Of a stretch of DNA of 64,000 bases, positions 53,060-61,512 are shown piece by piece. The notes under the pieces are model-generated. The model saw only the letters and a program-made list of their open reading frames with translations. It was not told where the DNA came from and did not search any database. Where the stretch lies: the NCBI GenBank assembly GCA_020444475.1, contig JAHLKV010000003.1, positions 62,001 through 126,000 of the forward strand. Direction: 5' to 3'. Each line of letters begins with the position of its first letter. Positions within the stretch are counted from its first letter, which is position 1. Origin of the DNA: a bacterium (GTDB lineage Bacteria; Zixibacteria; MSB-5A5; GN15; FEB-12). A program made the position numbers and the translations under genes.

Positions 53060-55276
53060 ATGAACCTGGACAAACAGCCAAAAGGAACCTTGGGGGCCTT
53101 CCTCGGAGTCTACACCCCCACCATCCTCACCATCCTCGGCGTCATCATGTATTTACGCTTTGGGTGGGTGGTCGGTCACCTGGGCTTGTACCAGACCATC
53201 ATGGTCGTGGTGATTGCCAATGCCATCACCCTTATCACCACCCTGTCGTTTTCCTCCATGGCCACCAACATGAAAGTCGGCGGTGGTGGCGCGTATTTCA
53301 TTATCTCGCGAAGTCTCGGCCTCGGTGTCGGCGCCGCTATCGGCGTCCCTCTCTTCCTTTCCCAGGCGATCTCGGTGACCCTCTACTCCTATGGTCTGGC
53401 CGAGTCCCTGCGAATCGTGATGCCCGATCTTCCGCTCGTCCCGGTCTGCATCGCGATCATCCTTCTGGTGTCGGCCCTCTCAGTCTACGGCGCGGGCTTC
53501 GCACTCAAGTCACAGGTCCCGCTCCTCATCCTGGTCGGCCTCTCTCTCGTTGCGCTGGTAATCGGCGCCCTGACCACGTCTTCCGCAACAGATACTATCA
53601 CGCCGATACTCCCACCCGACATCGATGTCGGCTTCTGGGTAGGCTTCGCCGTCTTCTTCCCCGCCGTTACCGGCGTCATGGCCGGGCTCAGTTTGTCCGG
53701 CGACCTCAAAAATCCGGGCAAAGCGATCCCCGTCGGCGCCATCGCCGCAACCGTGACCGGCTTCATCGTCTACCTCACCATCCCGGTCCTGCTCTCGCGC
53801 GCCGCCGGACCGATCGAACTGCAAACCGACTCCCTGATCTGGCTCAAAATCGCACCCCTGGGCGTCTTCCTCGTCCTGCCCGGACTCTGGGGCGCCATCC
53901 TCTCCTCCGCGGTTGGCTCAGTCCTCGGCGCTCCAAGAACACTACAGGCCATCTGCCGTGACCAGATCGCCAACCGGCGTGCTCGATCGTTCATCTCCGG
54001 CCGCCACGGACTAACCGTCGCGCTCGCCCTCACTTCCCTTATCGCCCTGGCGGCCGTCTTTCTCGGCGACCTCAACGCCGTCGCACAGGTCGTCACCATG
54101 TTTTTCCTCACCGTCTACGGCACCGTCAACGTCGTCGCCGCCCTCGAAACCCTCAGCGGCGATCCCTCCTGGCGCCCCAGCTTCCGCATCCCCTGGCCGG
54201 TCAATTTGGTCTGTGGACTCGCCTGCGTGTGGGTGATGTTCCTCATCGACCCTCTGGCCAGTATCGTCGCCATCAGCATAGAAATCATCCTCTGGCTCGT
54301 CTTCGCCCGACGCGAGAAACTCGCCGTCTGGGGTGATGCTCGACGGGGTCTCTATGAAGCGATGCTCCGATGGGTCCTCATCCGACTTTCTCGCCGAACC
54401 ATGAGCGCCCGCAACTGGCGACCGCACGTTCTGGTCTTTGTCGATGATGCCCGGCGCAAACTCGACCTCATCCGATTCGCCACCTGGTTCTCGCAGAACC
54501 GCGGTGTCGTCACCGTCTGCGAACTCGTTGTCGGCGACCTCCTGCAGGAACAGGACGAACGAGATCAGCGCCTCAGCGCCATTCAGGATCTCCTGGACAG
54601 CGAAGACCTCACCGTCTTCGCCGAAGTCGACGTCGTCGACAACATCATCGATGGTATCGCCGATGTCGCCCAGGCCAACGGAATCGCCGGCTTCGCCAGC
54701 AACACCATCGTGATGGGCTGGCCCAAAGAACACCCTATGATGGTTGACCTGCTGACTACCACCCGACGGCTGGAACGCATCGGGAAATCGGTCGTCATCG
54801 GTAAGATCAATCCCCAGCATATCTACCCGGTCCGGCAGGTACGGAGAGAGATTCACGTCTGGTGGGGGGGCTTCAAACAAAATGGCGATCTCATGCTCCT
54901 GCTCGCCTATCTCCTCACCCGCAATCCGGAATGGCGCGGCTCGGAGTTGAAAGTCCTGTGCGCCGCTTCAAACGAGTTCGCCCGGCAGAACACCTCGCGA
55001 TATCTCGAAACCATGTTGAAGGAGATTCGAATCGATGCTGAGTGCGATGTCTTCATCAGACCCGAAGATTCCAGCATCGGCGAACTGATTCAGTCGCGAA
55101 GTGCGACCGCCAGCGCGGTCTTTCTCGGACTGGCGATGCCTGAACCCGGCAAAGAGCTCGCCTATGTCGAACGGCTTGAGTCACTCGTCGGCGACCTTCC
55201 CGTCGTCTTCTTCGTCAAAAACTCCTGCCTCTTTGTCGGTAAACTGATGGTCGACGAGGTCCTCGAGCCGGAATAA
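53060..55276 (+). CDS. Cation-chloride cotransporter (SLC12/APC superfamily)
   Basis: 738 residues. Twelve-helix APC core (about 10-470): TLGAFLGVYTPTILTILGVIMYLRFGWVVG is the SLC12 TM1 signature, SFSSMATNMKVGGGGAYFIISRSLG the TM3 region, and GVMAGLSLSGDLKNPGKAIPVG a further conserved block. A cytoplasmic C-terminal domain (480-738) follows with RxNWRPHVLVFVDD-like and WWGGFKQNGDLMLLLAYLL segments, as in eukaryotic NKCC/KCC. ATG at 53060 with AGGAGAGG upstream; the 74-codon extension is non-homologous. Ion specificity not deducible. Bounded downstream by repeats. Confidence 0.88.
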   Translation: MNLDKQPKGTLGAFLGVYTPTILTILGVIMYLRFGWVVGHLGLYQTIMVVVIANAITLITTLSFSSMATNMKVGGGGAYFIISRSLGLGVGAAIGVPLFLSQAISVTLYSYGLAESLRIVMPDLPLVPVCIAIILLVSALSVYGAGFALKSQVPLLILVGLSLVALVIGALTTSSATDTITPILPPDIDVGFWVGFAVFFPAVTGVMAGLSLSGDLKNPGKAIPVGAIAATVTGFIVYLTIPVLLSRAAGPIELQTDSLIWLKIAPLGVFLVLPGLWGAILSSAVGSVLGAPRTLQAICRDQIANRRARSFISGRHGLTVALALTSLIALAAVFLGDLNAVAQVVTMFFLTVYGTVNVVAALETLSGDPSWRPSFRIPWPVNLVCGLACVWVMFLIDPLASIVAISIEIILWLVFARREKLAVWGDARRGLYEAMLRWVLIRLSRRTMSARNWRPHVLVFVDDARRKLDLIRFATWFSQNRGVVTVCELVVGDLLQEQDERDQRLSAIQDLLDSEDLTVFAEVDVVDNIIDGIADVAQANGIAGFASNTIVMGWPKEHPMMVDLLTTTRRLERIGKSVVIGKINPQHIYPVRQVRREIHVWWGGFKQNGDLMLLLAYLLTRNPEWRGSELKVLCAASNEFARQNTSRYLETMLKEIRIDAECDVFIRPEDSSIGELIQSRSATASAVFLGLAMPEPGKELAYVERLESLVGDLPVVFFVKNSCLFVGKLMVDEVLEPE

Positions 55277-55304
55277 TACTCGTTAGGATTGTTTCCAAAA
55301 ACCG

Positions 55305-55660
55305 AGTAGCCCACCCATCCTGGGTGAGCGGTCGGGTCGCCCACAGCTTGCTGTGGGTTCCTCACGAATCGAAATTCGGGTACCCCACCGCTTGCGGTGG
55401 GCTCGATCAAGGTACAAACCGGAGACATGGTTTACATTTTGATCCGACGACATGGCTCGCGTCGCCCACAGCGTGCGATGGGTCCCGGTGTCTATCCGTG
55501 CCGAAGTGGTTGAAGAGCAGGCCGTCGGCCCCGCCGACTCGTGTATGTCCCCGTGCACCACGCCACCCCACCGTTGCGTCACATGCTGGATCGTCGCAGT
55601 CGATCGACATGTTACGCATCCCCTCCGGCAGAGTAGCCCACCCATCCTGGGTGGGCGGCA
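55305..55660. repeat. Intergenic palindromic repeat mosaic
   Basis: CCCACCCATCCTGGGTG, CCCACAGCTTGCTGTGGG (55340-55357), CCCACCGCTTGCGGTGGG (55384-55401), a conserved roughly 45-bp connector (ACCGGAGACATGGTTTACA...), the 45-nt element (55573-55617) and another CCCACCCATCCTGGGTGGG. Composite order matches arrays at 57.1 and 57.9 kb. Confidence 0.75.
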
Positions 55661-55666
55661 CCGCAT

Positions 55667-56077
55667 CTAATTCTTCTTCAATTTCTCCACCGCTGATTGC
55701 ACCATCGACGTCAGTACATCGACATTGATATCACTGAGCCGATTGACATACAAACACCCCTTACCCGTCTTGTGCTTGCCCAACTTCGCAAGATGTTCTG
55801 ACTGATGTTCCAGGCCACCCATGAGATAGATACTGAAGTTCTTCTTCCGTGGCGAAAAGCCGACCATGAACCAATCCCCCTCACGACCACTCTCGTAGAC
55901 ATAGTGGTACGTGCCGAACCCGACAATCGAGTCGCCCCACATGACCGGATCGGCCTTCGTGGCCTTCTTCATGATCTTCATCAACGTGCGACAGTCCTCA
56001 CGCCGTCCCTCGTCATCGACACTGCTGATGAACTTCTCCACACTCGCCTTGTTTGCTTTTGTCTTCAGCTCCGCCAT
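55667..56077 (-). CDS. DUF1801 (YdhG-like) domain protein
   Basis: 136 residues. MAELKTKANKASVEKFISSV starts a helix, CRTLMKIMKKATKADPVMWG and GFGTYHYVYESGREGDWFMVGFSPRKKNFSIYLMGG give the typical DUF1801 strand pattern, and the end is a helix (LTSMVQSAVEKLKKN). Function unknown. The true start is 56077: the longer open frame's front end is a translation of the neighbouring repeats and should not be used. Flanked on both sides by repeat mosaics. Confidence 0.8.
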   Translation of the reverse strand: MAELKTKANKASVEKFISSVDDEGRREDCRTLMKIMKKATKADPVMWGDSIVGFGTYHYVYESGREGDWFMVGFSPRKKNFSIYLMGGLEHQSEHLAKLGKHKTGKGCLYVNRLSDINVDVLTSMVQSAVEKLKKN

Positions 56078-56157
56078 ACGATCTTTCCCTGTATCAGAAT
56101 TCGAGTCATCACCAACGTCACTCTGAGCCTCTCGAAGAGTGGCCGACGTCGCCCACA

Positions 56158-56395
56158 TCGGGTCGCCCACAGCTTGCTGTGGGTTCCTCACGAATCGAAA
56201 TTCGGGTACCCCACCGCTTGCGGTGGGCCCGATCAGCACCCCCCTACCCCTTCACCGCCTCCCAGATCCTGTCAAGTCGGGTCGCCCACAGCTTGCTGTG
56301 GGTTCCTCACGAATCGAAATCCGGGTACCCCACCGCTTGCGGTGGGCTCGATCAACACCCCCTTACCCCTTCACCGCCTCCCAGATCCTGTCAAG
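56158..56395. repeat. 119-bp direct tandem duplication of repeat mosaic plus DinB gene end
   Basis: Copy 1 56158-56276 and copy 2 56277-56395 are nearly identical (few substitutions). Each has CCCACAGCTTGCTGTGGG, the connector TTCCTCACGAATCGAAAT, CCCACCGCTTGCGGTGGG and 33 bp equal to the end of the downstream DinB gene. Copy 1's version of that end is non-functional. Confidence 0.9.
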
Positions 56396-56893
56396 CTGCC
56401 TGTAATGCACGAGATCATGCCCCGCCCAGCGCACCATCAGATCCGCCACCGACTCCTTCCCCCGCACCGAATGCACGCCGAACCGCTGACGCTGCTCATC
56501 GGAGAGCGACCGAAGAAACGCAATATTCACCCGCCGCACCGAATCAAACACCGACAACATCGCATCGAGCGCCACCTCGCGATACCAGTTTTGCGCCACC
56601 CAGCCATCCTGATCCATCGTCAGGAACTCCGGCTGGTCCAGCGTCACGATCTGCCGCGTGCGATAGCCATACAGCAAATCGACATCGTACATATGATCGA
56701 CCACCTGGCGCATCGACCACTTCCCTTCGGCCTCTCGCACATTCAGCTTATCAGTGGGTTTATCCGCGAAGAACCTGGACAGCTCAACGTAGAGCCCCGC
56801 CATGATATCGAGTGGATCAGCATCGCCGACCAGCTTGTCGACCGCGGCCTTGTAGATTTTGGCGTCTTTGCCGGAATACGGACTGTCGGACAT
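56363..56893 (-). CDS. DinB family protein (second copy)
   Basis: 176 residues, four-helix DinB_2-type fold. Histidines in MRQVVDHMYDVDLLYGYR and in WAGHDLVHYRQL match the metal-binding pattern (H...HxxxH). Start at 56893 (MSDSPYSG) with AAGGGAGAACGAC upstream. Its last ten codons are within the 119-bp tandem duplication, so the duplicated fragment next to it carries a copy of its own end. Function unknown; not closely related to the DinB protein at 0.9-1.4 kb. Confidence 0.78.
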   Translation of the reverse strand: MSDSPYSGKDAKIYKAAVDKLVGDADPLDIMAGLYVELSRFFADKPTDKLNVREAEGKWSMRQVVDHMYDVDLLYGYRTRQIVTLDQPEFLTMDQDGWVAQNWYREVALDAMLSVFDSVRRVNIAFLRSLSDEQRQRFGVHSVRGKESVADLMVRWAGHDLVHYRQLDRIWEAVKG

Positions 56894-56984
56894 GTCGTTC
56901 TCCCTTGCTTGAAGATAGAGTAAGATAGTCCAGAATGACGGAACACACAACTACTGCGTGCCGTCAATCCCCCCGGTTCGGGTC

Positions 56985-57360
56985 CCCCACCGCTTGTGCA
57001 TCCCGTGCGTGGTGTACGTCCTCGTGCACCACGTGACCTAAGCGTTGCGTCACATGCTAGCCCGACGTAGTCGATCGACATGAGACGCGTCCTCCGAACA
57101 CTGGGTACCCCACCGCTTGCGGTGGGCTCGATCAAGGTGCCAACCGGAGGCATGGTTTACATTTTGATCCGACGACATGGTTCGCGTCGCCCACGGCTTG
57201 CTGTGGCGGGTCGCCCATAGCGCGTCGCCCACAGCTTGCTGTGGGTTCCTTGCGACATTGCATCACGTGCATAGTGTACGTCCTCGTGCACCACGTGACC
57301 TAAGCGTTGCGTCACATGCTAGCCCGACGTAGTCGGTCGACATGTGACGCGGCATCAGAG
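56985..57360. repeat. Intergenic palindromic repeat mosaic with two copies of the compound element
   Basis: Two copies of GTGCGTGGTGTACG...CACCACG + GTGACCTAAGCGTTGCG... (57005-57088 and 57267-57350), with CCCACCGCTTGCGGTGGG, the connector block and CCCACAGCTTGCTGTGGG between them. No gene seen. Confidence 0.75.
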
Positions 57361-57370
57361 CCTGCGCCTG

Positions 57371-57802
57371 CTACCGACGCACCACCCGGGTACCCGCCAC
57401 CCGATCCCCGAACCGCGCCCGCTCCGGCGATCGCATGATAAGTACAACTCCAACGATGTTTAACGCGGGAAGGCCGTCGACCAATCGAAGCAGGTTACGG
57501 ACCACCGCCTGCCCGAGCGAGATCGCCATCCCGTCTTCACGAGTAACACGCAAACCGAGCACACGTTTCCCGATCGTGGCGCCGAACATCCCTTCACCGA
57601 TTACGAAATACACGAAGATAGCGAGGAGAAATATCAAACAGAGTGGATCGGTGACAATCCAGCCGTACCCCCAGAGATGGTCGGTGGGCTGCATCAGCCA
57701 GACGCCTTTGACGATACGTGTAACCGGGAAAAACACGGCGCTCAGCGCAGCGAAGTCAATCACCAGCGCCCAGAACCGCGATTGTAGCCCTGCATAATGC
57801 AT
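57371..57802 (-). CDS. RDD family membrane protein
   Basis: 143 residues with three to four membrane helices. The R-D-D pattern appears as FWALVIDFAALSAV near the start, with the final GDRVAGTRVVRR containing the usual basic end; VGEGMFGATIGKRVLGLRV is the conserved loop. Some RDD proteins are transporters, most are unassigned. ATG at 57802 with GGAAGGGGG upstream. Lies between two repeat mosaics. Confidence 0.78.
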   Translation of the reverse strand: MHYAGLQSRFWALVIDFAALSAVFFPVTRIVKGVWLMQPTDHLWGYGWIVTDPLCLIFLLAIFVYFVIGEGMFGATIGKRVLGLRVTREDGMAISLGQAVVRNLLRLVDGLPALNIVGVVLIMRSPERARFGDRVAGTRVVRR

Positions 57803-57844
57803 CTCTGCCCCCTTCCAAACAACCCAATCTCTGCAACACCGGTC

Positions 57845-58062
57845 AGCGTCGCCCATAGCTTGCTATGGGTTCGCCACGACATTGCGTCCGATGCGTGGTG
57901 TACAGGGTACCCCACCGCTTGCAGTGGGCTCGGTCAAGGTACCAACCGGAGACATGGTTTACACTTTGATCCGACAACATGGCTCGCGTCGCCCACAGCT
58001 GGCTGTGGGTTCCTCACGATAGTGTCTCCGGTACCCCACCGCTTGCGGTGGGCCCGGTTTTC
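57845..58062. repeat. Intergenic palindromic repeat mosaic
   Basis: CCCATAGCTTGCTATGGG, CCCACCGCTTGCAGTGGG, the connector block (57942-57985), CCCACAGCTGGCTGTGGG, then CCCACCGCTTGCGGTGGG. Non-coding. Confidence 0.75.
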
Positions 58063-58493
58063 TGACACAGTGCGGATATCAGTAGTCCCCACACGTTCCC
58101 CACCAATTCAATGGCAATGACGATTTCCTCCCCCTTAGTATAAGACAATTCGTGGAATCATGCCCGAAACGGAATGCGAAAAAGGAGGCAAATCAGTGGC
58201 TCGGCGTCATTACAGACGAACTGGAAATTCCATGCATATACGCTGTGCCTCAACTACTTGCGCGGGAAACGCGAAAAAGAGCACCCCGAAAAAATACCAA
58301 ACAAACCCATTTCGACGTAACCCCCACGCCGCCAGCCTTGTACCTCGACTTCTTGCATTTTCGGAGGATTGACGCCCTGCGTGGTGTCCACCAACGCGCG
58401 CAAACCGGACTATCGAACACGAGTAGGTGGGTATCGCGATGACAAACCGTAGCCCATCCGTCCCGGGTGGGCGCCGTGAAAGGCACAAAAAAG
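58063..58493. other. Gene-free region between repeats and tRNA-Ser
   Basis: About 430 bp. The open frames here lack SD sequences, family matches or codon bias. It includes a short palindrome GCCCATCC...GGGTGGGC at 58449-58475 of the same family as the mosaics. Confidence 0.5.
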
Positions 58494-58583
58494 CGGAGAG
58501 GCAGGGATTCGAACCCTGGATAGAGCTTAACACCCTATAACGGATTAGCAATCCGCCGCCTTCAGCCTCTCGGCCACCTCTCC
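58494..58583 (-). tRNA. tRNA-Ser (anticodon GCT)
   Basis: Minus strand: acceptor GGAGAGG/CCTCTCC, anticodon stem GCGGA/TCCGT with loop TTGCTAA (GCT), long class II variable arm (TATAGGGTGTTAAGCTCTAT), T-loop GGTTCGAATCC. Discriminator G; CCA not encoded; T6 follows. Confidence 0.95.
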
Positions 58584-58703
58584 GTCAAACTCGATTGGAG
58601 GCAAAAATATAGGCGCTTCCCCGGCGTTCGCCAAGAGATTTTTCAGGCCTCGCCGGCCCGGCGAAAACGATTGATACGGAAGGGAGATATGAGATGAAAC
58701 AGA

Positions 58704-60107
58704 CTAATCGCGGATCGCGCTGACATGCACCTGACCGTTTTCGCACAACACCTTGCAGCGCTCCCGCTCCTCGACAAACTCGCGGTAGACCACCCCAAAC
58801 TGCACCTTGACCCCGGGGTAGATGATCGTATCGGCAATCACCCGGGCATCATCGAACTCCTTGAGCTGCGCCTCGAGCTCGGCTTTCTGCCTGGTAAGTT
58901 CCTCGATATTCCCGGGAATCGCCTTCTGCACCGCCTCCAGCTTGGCCAGGGCGGCCTTTTTGTCGGCCGGCAGTTTGCCGTCCATCTGCAGGCGATAAAG
59001 CGAATACAACGCATCCTTGATCCGCTTGCCGTCTTCGGTCAGCCGCACGATCTCCTTGGTGACTTCGGAGTACTTCGCGGTCAACTCCGGATTGTATCCG
59101 GCATAGATAATCGTCTTGGTACCGGCGTCGGAGCCGAACACCGAAGCGTGCACCGACTTACCGGCCTTGACTACGCCCCCGACTATCTTCCCTCGATTAC
59201 CTTTAACCTCGACATCCTGACCCGCCGAGACCCGGCAGTTGATGATCTCGCCGCCCACCGTGATCGTCCCCCCCGCCTCGAGATTCTCCCCTTCCGCATA
59301 CTTGACGACGATGTCGTTTTCGGCCTTGAGTATCCCTTTTCCTTCGCCGAAGAAACCACCCTTGATGTAGATATTGCCGGCCACCTCGATCGTCGAGTCC
59401 TCAACATTGCCCTCGACCTCGAGATTCCCGTCGACCTTGATCGTAAACCCGGTCTTGACATTCCCGGAGACCTTGACCGATCCGGCACAGTCGATATTGC
59501 CGACATTGAAATCGACATCACCTCGAATCACCGTGACATCGTTCACCGACACTTTGCCCTTCTGAAAAACGATCGCTCCCGAGGCGGTCGCGATCAGCTG
59601 CGAACCGTCTTCGGTGATCTTCGTGTTCAGGCCGCGCTTAAACGGCACCTCGCGGCCCATCGGGCCCTGGATCTCTTTCCCGAACACGTTCCGACCGGGC
59701 GTCCCGCGGGTAGGCGGCGTCTTGGTGACCAGGACGTCCCCCTCGTGGGTATTCTGGATGAAGTTGATATCTTTGTAGTCGATCCGGCCGTCTTCGTCTT
59801 CCTTCGGCGTCTTCTGATTGGTGGTATCGAAATGGTACTCGAATCTCGCCGAAATGCCGGGCTGGGGAAGGTCGCCGCCGGCGATCTTGATCGGCGTGAC
59901 ATACACGCCGTCGCTCACTCCTCGGGTGATCTCGGTCTCATCGATCCCATACACCACACCCTCCGCAGCCAGGGCCTCCTTGACCTCGTCGACCGTAATC
60001 GGCGGATCGGTAGGCTCCGGCTTGTACAGCACCATCGTCGCCGACATCGAATCGCCCGAGATGGTGATCCGTACGCGCTTGCGGGTTGAGACCGAGGAAC
60101 CGGCCAT
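58704..60107 (-). CDS. fapA: FapA family protein (DUF342)
   Basis: 467 residues. N-terminal region with GVVYGIDETEI and GISARFEYHFDTT, then the polymer-forming right-handed beta-helix region (about 190-330) recognisable by repeats such as GDVDFNVGNIDCAGSVKVSGN and VDGNLEVEGNVEDSTIEVAGN and a GGVVKAGKSVHASVFGSD motif, and a long C-terminal coiled coil (VTKEIVRLTEDGKRIKDAL, EELTRQKAELEAQLKEFD). FapA/DUF342 proteins are linked to flagellar assembly or polar organisation. Start could be the first or a downstream Met. It is followed upstream by two receiver proteins on the same strand. Confidence 0.85.
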   Translation of the reverse strand: MAGSSVSTRKRVRITISGDSMSATMVLYKPEPTDPPITVDEVKEALAAEGVVYGIDETEITRGVSDGVYVTPIKIAGGDLPQPGISARFEYHFDTTNQKTPKEDEDGRIDYKDINFIQNTHEGDVLVTKTPPTRGTPGRNVFGKEIQGPMGREVPFKRGLNTKITEDGSQLIATASGAIVFQKGKVSVNDVTVIRGDVDFNVGNIDCAGSVKVSGNVKTGFTIKVDGNLEVEGNVEDSTIEVAGNIYIKGGFFGEGKGILKAENDIVVKYAEGENLEAGGTITVGGEIINCRVSAGQDVEVKGNRGKIVGGVVKAGKSVHASVFGSDAGTKTIIYAGYNPELTAKYSEVTKEIVRLTEDGKRIKDALYSLYRLQMDGKLPADKKAALAKLEAVQKAIPGNIEELTRQKAELEAQLKEFDDARVIADTIIYPGVKVQFGVVYREFVEERERCKVLCENGQVHVSAIRD

Positions 60108-60114
60108 GATCTGT

Positions 60115-60528
60115 TTACTCCTGCACTTCGGCGTCCATCGCCCGCCCGGAGGCCGACAAGATGCGCCAGTATGCTCGTTCCACTATGAGCGACACTTCGA
60201 AGCTCTTGAACGGCTTCGTCAGGTATTCATCGGCGCCCAGCAGGAGGGCGTCCTTCACCGTGTACGTGTCACCATAGGCCGTCATCATTATCATCCCGAT
60301 TCGGGGATACTCTTTCTTGACGATCTTGAGCAGTTCAAAACCGTTAAGACGGGGCATCTTCATATCCGAGATAATCAGATCGACCTTGGTCTTTTCGAGG
60401 ACATCAAGCGCCGCCTGACCGTCTTCGGCCGTCAGAACCTGATAGCCGTCACGAGACAGTATCTTACTGAGCAGATCCCGCATCATCTGCTCGTCATCGA
60501 CCACAAGTATGGTTATCGAGTTTTTCAT
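60115..60528 (-). CDS. Stand-alone response-regulator receiver protein
   Basis: 137 residues, single REC domain: acidic pair VVDDEQ, phosphoacceptor Asp in LIISDMKMP (about residue 52), Thr/Ser switch MMTAYGD, and Lys in LTKPFKSFE. A short C-terminal helix (ASGRAMDAEVQE) but no output domain, so it works by protein contact (CheY-like). ATG at 60528 (MKNSITI) preferred over an upstream in-frame Met. Directly upstream of fapA by 7 bp. Confidence 0.88.
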   Translation of the reverse strand: MKNSITILVVDDEQMMRDLLSKILSRDGYQVLTAEDGQAALDVLEKTKVDLIISDMKMPRLNGFELLKIVKKEYPRIGMIMMTAYGDTYTVKDALLLGADEYLTKPFKSFEVSLIVERAYWRILSASGRAMDAEVQE

Positions 60529-60594
60529 CGTTTTCCTTGTTCTTGCTCCCGCTTCCCCGTCGCGCCAACCCGGCATCGAGCCGGAACCCCTCAC

Positions 60595-61011
60595 TTATCG
60601 AATCAAAGCGCGGGTCAGTTCTCCTATGAATTCTTCCAGCTGGACCGGCTTGTACATGACCCGGCAGGCCCCCAGCACGCCCGCTTCGCGAACCAACTTG
60701 TCCGTGGCGTTGCCCGTAATGACCATCACCGGAACCCGAGGCGATTTCTTTTTGATATCGATCAGGGCGTCGAGACCGGACATCTCCGGCATGATCAAGT
60801 CAAGCGTAATCAGGTCGTACTGCGTGTCCGTGATCTTGTCCAGCGCTTCGGCGCCGCTCCGCGCGATATCAACATCAAACGCGTTCGTCAGGGCACAGAA
60901 GTCTCTGAATACCTCGCGAACCCACTTCTCATCATCGACAATGAGGATCTTGAACGGATTGCCCCGCTCCTGCGCCCTCTGCGTGAGTTTCTGGAGGTTA
61001 CCCGATGTCAT
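60595..61011 (-). CDS. Stand-alone response-regulator receiver protein
   Basis: 138 residues, REC domain with LIVDDEK, LITLDLIMPEMSG (phosphoacceptor Asp about 67), VITGNATD and MYKPVQL. No output domain. It is 67 bp upstream of the other receiver and they differ in sequence, so they are not a recent duplication. Possibly phosphorylated by a kinase elsewhere, since the kinase-like protein in this cluster lacks an ATPase domain. Confidence 0.85.
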   Translation of the reverse strand: MTSGNLQKLTQRAQERGNPFKILIVDDEKWVREVFRDFCALTNAFDVDIARSGAEALDKITDTQYDLITLDLIMPEMSGLDALIDIKKKSPRVPVMVITGNATDKLVREAGVLGACRVMYKPVQLEEFIGELTRALIR

Positions 61012-61151
61012 GAGACTCGACCCCTTCTGCTTCCGACCTGTTTAGCTCCGCCTCTTGACGGCAATGGCCACTCATTATATAGAGTATCGACATGCTTGCT
61101 CCGTTTCTCCAGTCTCGATTTCCGCCCGCCAAGGCCGGAATCCGGCCTCAG

Positions 61152-61511
61152 TCAATGGCTTTCTCCCAGATCTCGCAGGATTGACGCACACTGTCGCGCA
61201 ATCGCCTGCAATCGCACCGATAGATGGTCCTCGACCTGCTTTCCCGACGGTGGATCGTACGCCATCACTTCAGTGTTCTTGGCGGCGTTCAGCAGGACCG
61301 TCATCTCCTGCACCACCTTGACCGTACCGTTTACCAGCCGGATGAACTCCGGCTCAAGACGTTCGAGTTGCACCGATGGGTTCTTGCTCTTGGCCTTGGC
61401 CAGGTATATCGCCAGATTGAGCGCCAGGGTCTTGACCTGTTCGTTCAACTGGTCGACCTCGGCCACCAAATCCGTCTCTTCAGGCGGCTGCCGTCGGCGG
61501 GTCCGTTCCAT
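61152..61511 (-). CDS. Hypothetical helical protein
   Basis: 119 residues, mostly alpha-helical with heptad-like spacing (LVAEVDQLNEQVKTLALNLAIYLA, LVNGTVKVVQEMTVLLNAAK). No family recognised. Start ATG at 61511 sits 1 nt after the upstream gene's stop with GGAGGAATAAC as SD inside the upstream coding end, indicating tight coupling to the GAF/HisKA protein. A regulator or adaptor of that protein is a reasonable guess only. Confidence 0.6.
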   Translation of the reverse strand: MERTRRRQPPEETDLVAEVDQLNEQVKTLALNLAIYLAKAKSKNPSVQLERLEPEFIRLVNGTVKVVQEMTVLLNAAKNTEVMAYDPPSGKQVEDHLSVRLQAIARQCASILRDLGESH

Positions 61512-61512
61512 G

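Noticed and set aside
55305..58062. CRISPR-like repeat arrays
   Set aside because: Units are palindromes of different sequence, irregularly spaced, without unique spacers; no cas genes.
58152..58442. Possible 96-codon gene upstream of tRNA-Ser
   Set aside because: No SD, no domain, atypical composition and overlap with another open frame.
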